Shown here: piece by piece, positions 27,485-36,096 of the stretch
How positions within the stretch are numbered: the stretch's first letter is position 1
How the letters are laid out: each line of letters begins with the position of its first letter
NCBI RefSeq assembly: GCF_030645335.1
Contig: NZ_JAUSNH010000176.1
Span: forward strand, 1 to 45,088
DNA from: Lacisediminimonas sp.
GTDB lineage: Bacteria; Pseudomonadota; Gammaproteobacteria; Burkholderiales; Burkholderiaceae_D
Direction of reading: 5' to 3'
DNA: 45,088 nucleotides
Notes under the pieces: generated by a model
The model's database searches: none
What the model was told of the DNA's origin: nothing
The model's input: only the letters and a program-made list of their open reading frames with translations
Program-made: the position numbers and the translations under genes

Positions 27485-28644
27485 TCCTTTCTCCTCGCCG
27501 GTGCGCCGGCCATTGGCGGCAAGCCGATCACCTTGGCGGCAATCAGGTTGCGCTGTATTTCGTTGGTGCCGCCGTAGATCGTCAGCCGGCGCGACTGCAG
27601 GAACATTTCGGAGTAGTCCAGCAAGCCGTCTCCGGAGGGCGCGTGCCATAGCGACGCCGCTTCGCCTGCCACTTGCTGCAGCAGGTCGAGTATCGATTGC
27701 ACGGTTTCGGTGGCGAGTATCTTCAGGTACGAGCTGTCGGCTGCGCCCCCCTGGTGCTGCGCCTCGGCCAGCGCCAGGTAGGACGCGGTCAGCGTCTCGG
27801 CTTCCATTTCCGCCTGCGCCAGCGCTTCGTCGTTGCGCGGGCAAGGCGGCGATGCACGCACCAGCCGCCGCAGGCGCTCCAGCGCCCTTTGCGCCAGCAC
27901 CGGCGCGCCAATGCGCAAGCGCTCTTCACTCAGCAGCGCGGTCGCCACTGCCCAGCCGCGGTCAATTTCACCCACCACGTTTTCCATCGGCACCCGCACC
28001 GCGTCGAGAAACACTTCGCAAAATTCATCATCGCCAGCGATGGTGCGGATCGGACGGCGGCTGATACCGGGCGACTTCAGGTCGATCAGCACGAACGTGA
28101 TGCCATGCTGGCGGGCCGCGCCGTCCGCGGTGCGCACCAGTGCGAACATCCAGTCGGCGTGATGGCCCCAGGTGGTCCAGATCTTGTGGCCGCTGATGAC
28201 CAGTTCGTTGCCGTCGATGACGGCCCGGGTGCGCAGGCTGGCCAGGTCGGAACCAGAGCCGGGCTCCGAATAGCCCTGGCACCACACGGCGTCGCCGCAA
28301 AGGATTGCCGGCAGGTGCCGCGCCTGCTGTTGCGGCGTACCGCATTTGATCAGGATAGGGCCGATATGATTCAAGCCCTGGCCCGGGATGTCGGGCGAAC
28401 CGGCGCGCGCCAGCTCTTCCATCAGGATCACTTCCTGCACTGGCGTGGCGGCCATGCCGCCGAACTCGCGCGGCCAGTGCGGCGCGATCCAGCCGCGCTG
28501 GTAAAGCTGCCGGTACCAGGGCATGCAATCGCGCGGCAAGGGCCGGAATGTCGTATGCCGCAAGTCCGACGGCACATTGGCGCTCAGCCAGCCGGCCACC
28601 TCGGTGCGGAAATTTTCCTCTTCGTCAGTCAGTGTTCTGAGCAT
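27481..28644 (-). CDS. Acyl-CoA dehydrogenase, large subunit type
   Basis: A 387-aa FAD-dependent acyl-CoA dehydrogenase introducing an alpha-beta double bond into an acyl-CoA. It shows the flavin/substrate motifs QGYSEPGSGSDLASL and ISGHKIWTTWG and the C-terminal IYGGTNEIQRNLIA. In MCAD the catalytic Glu is in YEGT; here that position is Gly, as in LCAD/isovaleryl-CoA types, where the base sits in an earlier helix (a SEERL stretch is a candidate). It is tightly coupled to the next dehydrogenase by ATGA. The substrate is unknown; the paired arrangement is known for dicarboxylic, cyclic and steroid side-chain CoA esters. Confidence 0.9.
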   Translation of the reverse strand: MLRTLTDEEENFRTEVAGWLSANVPSDLRHTTFRPLPRDCMPWYRQLYQRGWIAPHWPREFGGMAATPVQEVILMEELARAGSPDIPGQGLNHIGPILIKCGTPQQQARHLPAILCGDAVWCQGYSEPGSGSDLASLRTRAVIDGNELVISGHKIWTTWGHHADWMFALVRTADGAARQHGITFVLIDLKSPGISRRPIRTIAGDDEFCEVFLDAVRVPMENVVGEIDRGWAVATALLSEERLRIGAPVLAQRALERLRRLVRASPPCPRNDEALAQAEMEAETLTASYLALAEAQHQGGAADSSYLKILATETVQSILDLLQQVAGEAASLWHAPSGDGLLDYSEMFLQSRRLTIYGGTNEIQRNLIAAKVIGLPPMAGAPARRKE

Positions 28645-28762
28645 GCGATTCTCAATGGTCGGTTGCGGCCTGCTATCTGGTCAATTCCCGCTTGCCAATT
28701 TCCTGTATGGATTGGCACCGACCGGGGCCAGCCGCGCTGGCCCGCAATCGCGCCGCACCTTG

Positions 28763-30313
28763 CTAGCCGGCGCCGCCCTGCGCCACCGCTTTCGACGCTG
28801 TCTCGCGCAAGGGCGCCTTGAGCACTTTGCCCAGCGCATTGCGCGGCAAGGCCTCGATAAAAAACACATGCTTGGGTTTCTTGTAGCCGGCGATCCGCTC
28901 GCGGCAATGCTCGATCAGCGTTGCCGCGTCGAGCTTGCTGTCCGGACGCAGTTCAATGAATGCCGCCACTGCCTCGCCAAAAATCTCGTCCGGCACGCCG
29001 ACCACGGCAGCATCGAGCACGGCCGGATGTTCCAGCAGCACTTGCTCGACTTCCTTGGTGTAAATATTGAAGCCGCCGGACAGCACCATATCCTTCTTGC
29101 GGTCGACGATGTACATGTAGCCCTCGTCGTCCATGCGGGCCATGTCGCCGGTGCGGATCCAGCCATTGACGATGGTCTTGGCCGTTTCTTCGGGACGGCG
29201 GTAATAGCCGCGCATGGTCAGGAAATTGCCGGGTGCGCCGGTTCGCACCAGCAATTCGCCGGGCTCGCCCGCCGGCACACGATTGCCGTCGTCGTCGACG
29301 ATCTTGACTTCCACCCCGAGCGTGACGCGACCGACCGAGGCCGGATGCGTGAATTGCTCAAGATGGTTCAGGCCGGTCACCGCGCCCACTTCAGTCATTG
29401 CGAAAAACGAATGCAGCTCGACCTTTGGCAGCAGGCCGATCAGCGTCTTCTTGAGGTCGACCGGAAAGGCTTCGCCGGTAACGATGATGTGGCGCAGGCT
29501 GTCGCAGCGATGCGCCGCTTGCTTCAGGTGCGGCATCAGCATGCGCGCCACCGTCGGCACCATGCCCAGCGCGCTGACCTGGTGCTGCTCGATCAGGGCA
29601 ATCGCCTGTTCCGGATCAAAGCGCTCCATCACCACCAGCGTGCCGCCCAGGCAGATTGAATTCATCATGCGCGCCATGCCGGTGCGGTGCGCCAACGGCG
29701 TCGTCACCAGATAAATGTCGCTGCCACGAATGCCCCAGTCCATCGCATTCAGGTAGGCATGGTTGATGATGAAGTTGGCCATCGTGATGACTGCGCCCTT
29801 GGGCCGCCCGGTCGTGCCCGAGGTGTAGATCACCATGCAGTCCTCGCAGTTTTCGAGCGGGATTTCCGGCAGGTCTTCCGGCGCATGGGCGGCCAGCGTC
29901 GCGAACGGCACATGGCCAGGGCCTGGCGTGCCGGTCACCACCCAATGCATGTCCTTGAAGGCATCGGCAACCGGCGCCAGTGCGGCCAGGCTGCTGCTGT
30001 CGACGCACAGTACGTTGGCTTCGCTGTCGGCAGCGAAATAAGTCAGTTCCTTCGGCGTCAGGCGGGTATTTACCGGCACCAGCACCGCGCCCAGATGAAA
30101 GGTGGCGAACATCAACTGGACGAATTCAATCCCGTTGGGCAGGTAGGCCACGACCCGGTCGCCGGCGCGCACGCCCAGGCCGCGCAAGCCGGCGGCGACC
30201 CGCAATGCGCTTTCGTGCAGATCGACATAGTTGATCCGGCTGCCGTGGATGATAACGGCGGTCTTGTCGGGAGTGCGGCGCGCGTGGCCGGCAAGCAAAA
30301 GTTCAAGTCGCAT
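28763..30313 (-). CDS. AMP-forming acyl-CoA synthetase
   Basis: A 516-aa ANL-superfamily ligase that activates a carboxylic acid with ATP and CoA. The P-loop YTSGTTGRPKG is at residues 163-173, followed by the A5-like FFAMTEVGAV, the A7-like GWIRTGDMARMDDEGY, the hinge region VDRKKDMVLSGGFNIY and the C-terminal lysine motif LPRNALGKVLK. The start ATG at 30313 matches the family N-terminus; an ATG at 30346 is possible. It lies between enoyl-CoA hydratase and the acyl-CoA dehydrogenases on the same strand, with gaps of 114 and 118 bases, and probably supplies the CoA ester they use. Confidence 0.92.
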   Translation of the reverse strand: MRLELLLAGHARRTPDKTAVIIHGSRINYVDLHESALRVAAGLRGLGVRAGDRVVAYLPNGIEFVQLMFATFHLGAVLVPVNTRLTPKELTYFAADSEANVLCVDSSSLAALAPVADAFKDMHWVVTGTPGPGHVPFATLAAHAPEDLPEIPLENCEDCMVIYTSGTTGRPKGAVITMANFIINHAYLNAMDWGIRGSDIYLVTTPLAHRTGMARMMNSICLGGTLVVMERFDPEQAIALIEQHQVSALGMVPTVARMLMPHLKQAAHRCDSLRHIIVTGEAFPVDLKKTLIGLLPKVELHSFFAMTEVGAVTGLNHLEQFTHPASVGRVTLGVEVKIVDDDGNRVPAGEPGELLVRTGAPGNFLTMRGYYRRPEETAKTIVNGWIRTGDMARMDDEGYMYIVDRKKDMVLSGGFNIYTKEVEQVLLEHPAVLDAAVVGVPDEIFGEAVAAFIELRPDSKLDAATLIEHCRERIAGYKKPKHVFFIEALPRNALGKVLKAPLRETASKAVAQGGAG

Positions 30314-30427
30314 GGTGGGTCCTGGTCGAATCGGGGGGCGGGGCAATCAATATGCTTGTCCGGCAGCGGTTGCCGGGACGGCGCAGGCGCACACGTCCCG
30401 ACAGCCGGGAGCGTGGCGCCATGCCGC

Positions 30428-31222
30428 TTACTCGCCCTTGAACGAAGGCGGTCGCTTTTCCTTGAATGCCGTCAGGCCTTCGTTGCGGTCGTCGCTGAAG
30501 TACAGCATGAACGACACGTCGGCTTCCGCCGTCATGCCATCGGCCAGCGACATGTCCATGCCATGGTCGATCACGCTCTTGGTCATCATCACCGGCAGCG
30601 GTGCATTGCCGGCAATGGTGCGTGCGATGTCGCGCGCCTTGGTCAGCGCCTCGCCGGCCGGCACGACATGATTGACCAGGCGGTACTCTTTCGCCTCCTC
30701 GGGCGTGAAGCGACGACCGGTCCAGATCAGTTCCTTGGTCAGCGAGGGCCCGATCCGGCGCGTCAGCGTTTGCGTGCCGCCGCCGCCTGGCATCATGCCC
30801 AGCCGGATTTCCGGCAGGCCGAATTTCGCGTTTGCGCCGGCAATGATGATGTCGCCCACCAGCGCCAGTTCGAGGCCGCCGCCCAGTGCGAACCCTTCCA
30901 CCGCCGTAATCACCGGCTTGGTGAAGGCGCTGACTTCGCGGAACAGCACATTGACCTTGCGGGTCCGCTTGCGCTTGCGGTAAAAATCGAAGTACTCGTT
31001 CGGTGCAATGGTGAACTCGCTGGTGTCGATGCCGGTGCAGAAGGCCTTGTCGTTGCCCTTCAGGATCACCGCACGCACGTCGCGGTCGCTTTCCGCCTCC
31101 GACATGGCGGCCATGATTTCCTCTGCCGTGGTGTCGCGCAGCGAATTGAGCTTTTCAGGGCGGTTGATGGTGATTTCCAGCCAGCCCTCAACGCGCTCGG
31201 CGATGATGTCCTTGTATTCCAT
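30428..31222 (-). CDS. Enoyl-CoA hydratase/isomerase family protein
   Basis: A 264-aa crotonase-fold enzyme, likely hydrating the product of the neighbouring acyl-CoA dehydrogenases. The oxyanion-hole segment FALGGGLELA carries Glu118 and the LPEIRLGMMPGGGGTQ segment carries Glu138; these match the two catalytic glutamates of mitochondrial crotonase (Glu144 and Glu164), so hydratase activity is expected. The ATG at 31222 follows an AAGGAG ribosome site. The frame is open a further 32 codons upstream, without a ribosome site. Its 119-base upstream spacer separates it from the ABC ATPase and could hold a separate promoter. Confidence 0.92.
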   Translation of the reverse strand: MEYKDIIAERVEGWLEITINRPEKLNSLRDTTAEEIMAAMSEAESDRDVRAVILKGNDKAFCTGIDTSEFTIAPNEYFDFYRKRKRTRKVNVLFREVSAFTKPVITAVEGFALGGGLELALVGDIIIAGANAKFGLPEIRLGMMPGGGGTQTLTRRIGPSLTKELIWTGRRFTPEEAKEYRLVNHVVPAGEALTKARDIARTIAGNAPLPVMMTKSVIDHGMDMSLADGMTAEADVSFMLYFSDDRNEGLTAFKEKRPPSFKGE

Positions 31223-31341
31223 GATGCTCCTTCCTCGATGTCGATGAATGCCTGCGTTTGAAACGTGTGATGACAGCTTCCCCTGCAGCGTGCAGCCGCA
31301 TGCGGATATTCCCTGCAATGCTTTTTATCGATGGACCTGCG

Positions 31342-32097
31342 CTATTCGTCCGGACCAGCGCCGATTGCCGCTGCAATTTCGCCATGGATCTGCTTCATGC
31401 GCTCCGGATCGGCGCGATCTGCCGCCGACAACCGCAGCTCCAGTCGCACGCTTGCCGGCGCCGCCAGCACGAAGATGCGATCCGCCATTTCCAGTGCATC
31501 GTCGATCCGGTGGGTCACGAATACACAGGTCTTGTGGTACTGCCGCACGATCTGCGCAAAGTCGCGCCGCAGCACCTGGGACGTCACGTGGTCAAGCTGG
31601 CTGAACGATTCGTCAAGCAATAGCAGCTCCGGGTCCACCGCCAGCGCGCGCGCCAGCGATACCCGTTGCCGCATCCCGCCCGACAGTTCGTGCACGTATT
31701 TGTCCTGCGCATCGTGCAGGTTGACGCGACGCAGCCACTCCAGCGCCTTGGGCCGAATCTGGTCCTTGGGGAAATTCAGGATCTGCAGACCCAGCTCGAC
31801 GTTCTCGACCGTGGTTCGCCAGGGCAGCAGGCGGTCGGTCTGGAAACTGACCGACAGCTTGCCGCGCAAATCCTGGAAATCCTTGGACGGATCTTTTCCC
31901 GCCACCCGGACCGCGCCCTCGTCGCAACTGATCGAGCCCATCAGCAGGCCCATGACCGTACTCTTGCCAGCGCCGGTACGGCCCAGCAAGGCGACGATTT
32001 CTCCCTGGTGCACTGTCATCGAAAGTCGATCGACCGCAACAAATTCGCCAAAGCGCTTGGAAACCTTGTCCAGTTCAAGCAATGCTGTTTCCGCCAT
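31342..32097 (-). CDS. NitT/TauT-family ABC transporter ATPase
   Basis: A 251-aa ABC ATPase of the nitrate/sulfonate/taurine importer group (SsuB/TauB-like). Walker A GRTGAGKST begins at residue 39, the Q-loop is near SFQTDRLLPW, the signature is LSGGMRQR (138-145), Walker B is LLLLDES and the switch His is in VTHR. Walker B ends in Glu-Ser rather than the usual Glu-Pro. Only one base separates its ATG from the permease stop. The ligand is not readable from the ATPase; context suggests the carboxylic acid used by the downstream CoA enzymes. Confidence 0.9.
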   Translation of the reverse strand: MAETALLELDKVSKRFGEFVAVDRLSMTVHQGEIVALLGRTGAGKSTVMGLLMGSISCDEGAVRVAGKDPSKDFQDLRGKLSVSFQTDRLLPWRTTVENVELGLQILNFPKDQIRPKALEWLRRVNLHDAQDKYVHELSGGMRQRVSLARALAVDPELLLLDESFSQLDHVTSQVLRRDFAQIVRQYHKTCVFVTHRIDDALEMADRIFVLAAPASVRLELRLSAADRADPERMKQIHGEIAAAIGAGPDE

Positions 32098-32098
32098 G

Positions 32099-32923
32099 TC
32101 AGCGCACCTTCACATCAGTACGCCATTTCAGCAGGCGGCGCTCGGACACGGCGGCCAGCCACTGGATGACGAGATTCAACACGACCAGCAGGAATGTCCA
32201 TGCCAGCACCTGGTCGATGCGGAACATGGACTGCGACAGGCTCATGCGCGACCCGATACCGACCGCCGAGGCCACCAGTTCGGCAAAAATCACCATCCGG
32301 ATCGCATAGCCGATCACGGACTTGGTCGTCAGGAAAATGTAGGGCACGATATGCGGCACGATCAGGTAGCGCATCATCTGCAGGCGGGATGGACGGAAGC
32401 TCTCCATCATGTCCACCCAGTCTTTCGGGATCGCCCGCATGCCTTCATACACATTGAGTGCATAAAAGGGCAGCAGGATGACGGTCAGGATGAAGAAGAT
32501 CCGGGTTTCCGGCTCCTTGAACCAGAACACCGCAACCAGCATCCACGATAGCGCCGGTATGCCGGTATCGATGATCACCAACGCCCGCAAATAATGGCCG
32601 AAGCGATCCGATACGCCCATGATCAGGCCGATCGTGACCCCGACAAACATCGAAAACACGATCGCGATCAACAAGCGGCCCAGCGTGATGGCAACGTGCG
32701 TCAGGTCGGTGCTCAGCAATTCCTGCAGCGACCTGGCGACGATCACCGGCGAGGGCATTACATAGTCCGGCACGAAGCGGCTGGCCACTTCCATGGCCAG
32801 CACCAGCAGCAGGCCCACCACGATCGAGGCCTTGAGGTCGCGCCCGCGTGGCGGCCCGACCGCCGCCTTGCCGGCCGGCGCCACCACGGCCGCGACCGTG
32901 GCTTCCGGTACTTTTACGCTCAT
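32099..32923 (-). CDS. NitT/TauT-family ABC transporter permease
   Basis: A 274-aa inner-membrane permease (SsuC/TauC type). Hydrophobic segments lie near residues 33-52, 78-102, 125-155 and 190-265. The EAA-like cytoplasmic loop is seen at DWVDMMESFRPSRLQMMRYLIVP, though the consensus EAA...G is poorly kept. The start ATG at 32923 overlaps the substrate-binding protein stop as ATGA; the frame's open upstream part is a shadow of that gene. It forms a complete importer with its neighbours. Confidence 0.9.
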   Translation of the reverse strand: MSVKVPEATVAAVVAPAGKAAVGPPRGRDLKASIVVGLLLVLAMEVASRFVPDYVMPSPVIVARSLQELLSTDLTHVAITLGRLLIAIVFSMFVGVTIGLIMGVSDRFGHYLRALVIIDTGIPALSWMLVAVFWFKEPETRIFFILTVILLPFYALNVYEGMRAIPKDWVDMMESFRPSRLQMMRYLIVPHIVPYIFLTTKSVIGYAIRMVIFAELVASAVGIGSRMSLSQSMFRIDQVLAWTFLLVVLNLVIQWLAAVSERRLLKWRTDVKVR

Positions 32924-33924
32924 GACGCGAAGAAGCCGTCGTCGATCGTACGCGGAAGCGCCTTGTTGCGGGCCAGGAATTCCGCTGCGGTGCGCACACT
33001 CTTGCGGCCCGCTTCGTCGGACATGGAGATATGCTTGAGCTGCAAGCGGCCCGATGAGATGGATGTGGCCAGCACGTCGGCTGGAATGCCCGACTTGGAA
33101 CCGCCGATCTTGACCGCCTCGTCGACATTGCCGGTGATGCCGCGTATGCATTCGCGGAACATGTCGTCGATTTTCTTGGCCAGCGAGGGATCCTTGGCCA
33201 GCATGTCTTTCTTGACGGCGACGCCAAAGAACGGCAGGTCCAGGCCGGTCTTTTTCTTGTACTCCTCGCCGGCGTTGTACAGCACCCGCATGTCAGGCAC
33301 GCGCTTCAAGGCGGCGCTGATGTTCGGCTCCCACGACAGGCCCGCTTCGGCGCGATTGGCCATCACCAGCGTGACGGCGGCGGCAGGATTGTCGACGTTC
33401 TGGATCTTGGTCTGCGCTTCGATATCGAAGCCCTGCAGTTCCTTGATGATGGCGCGCGTCATGCGGTAAGTACCGGTCGACTGTGGCGCGGCGAAGATCT
33501 TGCCCTCCATCTCCTTGATGGTCTTTGGACCATCCTTGGGGGTGAGGATGTTGATCATGTTGCCGGTCGTGATGGCGCACACCAGTTGCATCGGCACACC
33601 GGTCAGGTAGCGTGCGGCGAAGGTGTCCCAGCTGCCCATGCAGACGTCGAAATTGCCGGCCACGAAATCGTTGTAGTAGGTGCTGACTGCGGTATAGGAA
33701 GTCGGCTTGCCAAGGTCCAGGCCAAACTTCTTGTCGAGCCCCTTTGCCATCACGTATTCGGTGATCAGGATGGTAAAGCCGGGAGTCAGGTTGGCCCATT
33801 TCACACTGGCCAAGGGCTGTGCCATTGCCGGGCTGGACATGCTCATCGTCGCACCTGCCACACCAAGGGTCAGGCCGTGCGCAGCTGCAGCTTGCAGGAG
33901 CTGCCTCCTTTTAACGTCATGCAT
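32920..33924 (-). CDS. NitT/TauT-type ABC substrate-binding protein
   Basis: A 334-aa periplasmic binding protein (NMT1/SsuA-like). The N-terminus KRRQLLQ plus a hydrophobic stretch ending SPAMAQ resembles a twin-arginine or Sec signal peptide, with cleavage probably near residue 35. Core motifs are TPGFTILITEYVMAKGLD, the GNFDVCMGSWDTFAARYLTG ligand cradle and the AAPQSTGTYR loop. Start: ATG at 33924 after an AGGAG ribosome site, preferred over the adjacent TTG at 33927. The gene is first in the minus-strand unit and divergent from the LysR gene, so its expression is probably under that regulator. Confidence 0.9.
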   Translation of the reverse strand: MHDVKRRQLLQAAAAHGLTLGVAGATMSMSSPAMAQPLASVKWANLTPGFTILITEYVMAKGLDKKFGLDLGKPTSYTAVSTYYNDFVAGNFDVCMGSWDTFAARYLTGVPMQLVCAITTGNMINILTPKDGPKTIKEMEGKIFAAPQSTGTYRMTRAIIKELQGFDIEAQTKIQNVDNPAAAVTLVMANRAEAGLSWEPNISAALKRVPDMRVLYNAGEEYKKKTGLDLPFFGVAVKKDMLAKDPSLAKKIDDMFRECIRGITGNVDEAVKIGGSKSGIPADVLATSISSGRLQLKHISMSDEAGRKSVRTAAEFLARNKALPRTIDDGFFAS

Positions 33925-34046
33925 CAATGTCTCCTCTGCCCGGTAGGCAATTGTTTGTCTGGGCCTGGACGCGCCGGTACGGCTTGCCGCGTTGGCCGAT
34001 CATGGACGTAGTTCTTGTGACTACCGATTCATGCTACTCGAATCCC

Positions 34047-34100
34047 TGTGCGTTCGGATAGAATTGATTCTGGAAATGTGCGTTCCAAAAATGGAACGCA
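34047..34100. promoter_or_regulatory. LysR-type operator candidate, dyad plus repeated half-sites
   Basis: In the divergent spacer (33925-34170), TGTGCGTTC occurs at 34047-34055 and 34077-34085, 30 bases apart, about three helical turns. The second copy is part of a perfect 9-base dyad, TGCGTTCCA at 34079-34087 and TGGAACGCA at 34092-34100, and a further GCGTTCC lies at 34125. A small dyad AGAAT-TG-ATTCT (34060-34071) sits between them. Position and geometry suit recognition and activation sites of the adjacent LysR protein, which is an inference. Confidence 0.55.
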
Positions 34101-34170
34101 GACGAATTTCCGCAGTGCGTCATAGCGTTCCGGCGGCATCCCGATGCCCATGGAGCAGCAAGGAGCGAGC

Positions 34171-35082
34171 TTGAACGAGAGACTCGACCTGAACAGCCTG
34201 GTGCTGTTCTACGAGGTTGTGAATGCGAAGTCGATCACGCGAGCCTCCGAGCTGCTGCGCATTCCCAAGTCCACCATCAGCCGCAGGCTCACTGTGCTGG
34301 AACAGCGACTGGGCGGCGTGCTGCTGCGCAAGGGCTATCGCCGGCTTTCCACCACCGAACTCGGCGCCACGCTGTATGAGCATTGCGCGCGCCTGGTCAG
34401 CGAAGTCGACCGCGCCGGCAAGGAAGCCACGGAGATGCAGGAGGAATTGCGCGGCACGCTGCGCATCAGCATTCCGATCGACTTCGGCATCTCGTGGCTG
34501 TCGCGGGCGATCGCCGATTTTGCACTGCGGTATCCGGACATTCATCTGGAAGTCGACGTCAATCACCGTTTCGTCACGCCGCGCGACGACCCCTATGACG
34601 TCACGATCCACCTCGGACGACTGAAAGAGTCGGGCCTGATCTACCGGCGGCTGGCCACCATTACCCGCGGCGTCTATGCCAACCCGGCCTACCTGGCGGC
34701 GCGCGGCGCACCGGAATCGATTGAAGATTTCCAGAAGCACGACTGCATCGTCACCGACCAGCAACGCCAGGATGGTGTGTGGAACATGATCAACCGCGGC
34801 AACAACGAGCGCCACCGGCTGGTGTCGGTGGAAGGCAGGATCGTGGTCAACAACATCGGCGTGGCACGCGAACTGGCAGTCAGCGGCATCGGGTTGGCCG
34901 TGCTGCCCAACGTAATGTGCAAGAACGACGTCAAGACCAACCGGCTGGTGCGCGTACTGACCAACTGGGAGAGCGCGCCGGTGCAGGCCAGCGCACTGAT
35001 GCTGAGCCGCAAGGGCATATCCAACAAGGTACGGGCCTTCCTCGACTTCCTGTCGGACCGGCTGTCTGCAGACTCGGCCTGA
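34171..35082 (+). CDS. LysR-family transcriptional regulator
   Basis: A LysR-type regulator of about 303 aa with an N-terminal winged HTH (about residues 5-64: SLVLFYEVVNAKSITRASEL, then IPKSTISRRLTVLEQRLG) and a C-terminal co-inducer domain of the CrgA/AphB-like group (LRISIPIDFG...RYPDIHLEVDV). The ribosome site AAGGAG at 34160-34165 is five bases before a TTG at 34171, giving the usual LysR N-terminus, so TTG is chosen; an ATG at 34144 would add nine residues but has no good ribosome site. It is divergent from the transporter/CoA gene unit and probably regulates it in response to a pathway intermediate. Confidence 0.9.
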   Translation: MNERLDLNSLVLFYEVVNAKSITRASELLRIPKSTISRRLTVLEQRLGGVLLRKGYRRLSTTELGATLYEHCARLVSEVDRAGKEATEMQEELRGTLRISIPIDFGISWLSRAIADFALRYPDIHLEVDVNHRFVTPRDDPYDVTIHLGRLKESGLIYRRLATITRGVYANPAYLAARGAPESIEDFQKHDCIVTDQQRQDGVWNMINRGNNERHRLVSVEGRIVVNNIGVARELAVSGIGLAVLPNVMCKNDVKTNRLVRVLTNWESAPVQASALMLSRKGISNKVRAFLDFLSDRLSADSA

Positions 35083-35416
35083 GCGACCGCGCTTGGCTCC
35101 GCAGCTGCGGCCAACAATCGCACGGCCGCATCGGCAATCGAACCGAGGCTGTCATTCCGCGAACTTGCAACCCAACAATCCTTGTTGCGCACTACTGGCC
35201 AATTTAAGTTCCGGCCGGCTGCTGCGCACCCGTTGCCCTTGCGAGAAGGAGATCGAAGCACATGAAGGACCGAGGAAATCCCCCGTCAAGATTGCCGGGT
35301 TTGGACATGCCAATACCTTTAGGGCGAAGGACGACATCGGCGCTTGCGTCGGTGTTTGCGAAGCCGACCGGATCAAGCCGCCCCACCAGCAAGCCACGGC
35401 AGCAGGCTTGCAAGGC
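35083..35416. other. Intergenic region before GNAT gene
   Basis: 334 bases between the LysR stop and the GNAT start. Apart from the possible 52-codon ORF at 35262-35420, no gene or clear repeat is seen. The GNAT frame is open from 35093, but that leader shows no acetyltransferase character. Confidence 0.4.
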
Positions 35417-35420
35417 ATGA
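35262..35420 (+). CDS. Possible 52-codon ORF coupled to GNAT gene
   Basis: An ATG at 35262 lies 10 bases after a perfect AAGGAG (35246-35251) and opens a 52-codon frame with no internal stop. Its TGA overlaps the GNAT ATG as ATGA, the same coupling used by several real operons in this window. The product would be small, basic, Pro/Ser/Arg-rich and without recognisable family features. The ribosome site is the only good one upstream of GNAT, so the ORF may serve to deliver ribosomes to the GNAT start. Chance is not excluded. Confidence 0.3.
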   Translation: MKDRGNPPSRLPGLDMPIPLGRRTTSALASVFAKPTGSSRPTSKPRQQACKA

Positions 35421-35926
35421 AAATACGCTACGCCAACACCAACGATGTACCCACGCTGGCAATCCTGGGCCGCCGCATCCACGCCGAAACCCGCTTCGCG
35501 GCCTTTGACTACAGCACCCTCCGGGTCACTGAAAACCTGTACGACATCATTGAGCTGGGCCAGAACGAACGCGGAACGAATTGCCTGCTCATTGCCGAAG
35601 ATGAGCGCGGCAGCATCGCCGGCGTACTTATCGGCGTCATAGAACGGCACCTTTTTTCCGACTTGCCGGTTGCCAGCGTGATGGTCTATTACGTATTCCC
35701 CGAAAAGCGAATGAGCGGCGCGGGCTTCAAGCTGATCAGCGCATTTCGCCGATGGGCGGAGAACCGCTCCGCGTTCGAGATTTGCGTGGGGATCAACAGC
35801 GCCACCCAGCTCGAACGCAGTGACCGCCTGCTGACCCGGATCGGGTTTGAGCGTACTGGCGGGAATTACAGCCTGCAAAGCGGGGGCAAGAAGCGGTGTC
35901 AGCAGCCGATGTCGCAGGAGGGGTGA
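35417..35926 (+). CDS. GNAT-family N-acetyltransferase
   Basis: A 169-aa GNAT-fold acyltransferase using acetyl-CoA on an unknown amine. The N-terminal MKIRYANTNDVPTLAIL segment, the beta4 strand VMVYYVFPEKR, the following GAGFKLISAFRRWA acetyl-CoA loop (a degenerate R/Q-x-x-G-x-G/A) and the late RLLTRIGFERTGGNYSL strand are typical. Similar proteins are often carried on accessory elements. The ATG at 35417 has no strong ribosome site of its own but overlaps the preceding small ORF stop. It lies between the LysR gene and a toxin-antitoxin-like pair, in an accessory-looking stretch. Confidence 0.8.
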   Translation: MKIRYANTNDVPTLAILGRRIHAETRFAAFDYSTLRVTENLYDIIELGQNERGTNCLLIAEDERGSIAGVLIGVIERHLFSDLPVASVMVYYVFPEKRMSGAGFKLISAFRRWAENRSAFEICVGINSATQLERSDRLLTRIGFERTGGNYSLQSGGKKRCQQPMSQEG

Positions 35927-36052
35927 GTCCGCCAGATGGCGCCGGCAGAACTGGTGATGATGCTGGTCGAATCAGCAACAGCAGGGAAGACCTGTGGTCG
36001 CCGCTGGCCGGCAAGGAGGAGCACTGGACGCTTGACGCCACTATCTCCTAGT

Positions 36053-36084
36053 GCAAATATAGGACATTAAGGTCTAATATTTGC
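36053..36084. promoter_or_regulatory. Inverted-repeat operator upstream of antitoxin-like gene
   Basis: Arms GCAAATATAGGAC (36053-36065) and GTCTAATATTTGC (36072-36084) match in 11 of 13 positions around a 6-base spacer. The repeat ends 12 bases before the ATG at 36097 and includes TAATAT-type -10 sequence, so the promoter probably lies inside it and the transcript may be nearly leaderless (no ribosome site precedes the ATG). This is the expected layout for antitoxin autoregulation in AbiE-like systems (inference). Confidence 0.55.
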
Positions 36085-36096
36085 TCATCAGATACC

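Noticed and set aside
29687-31261. 524-codon plus-strand open frame across the ligase and hydratase genes
   Set aside because: It is antisense to two well-recognised enzymes, rich in Arg/Gln/His as expected for a shadow frame, with no family match.
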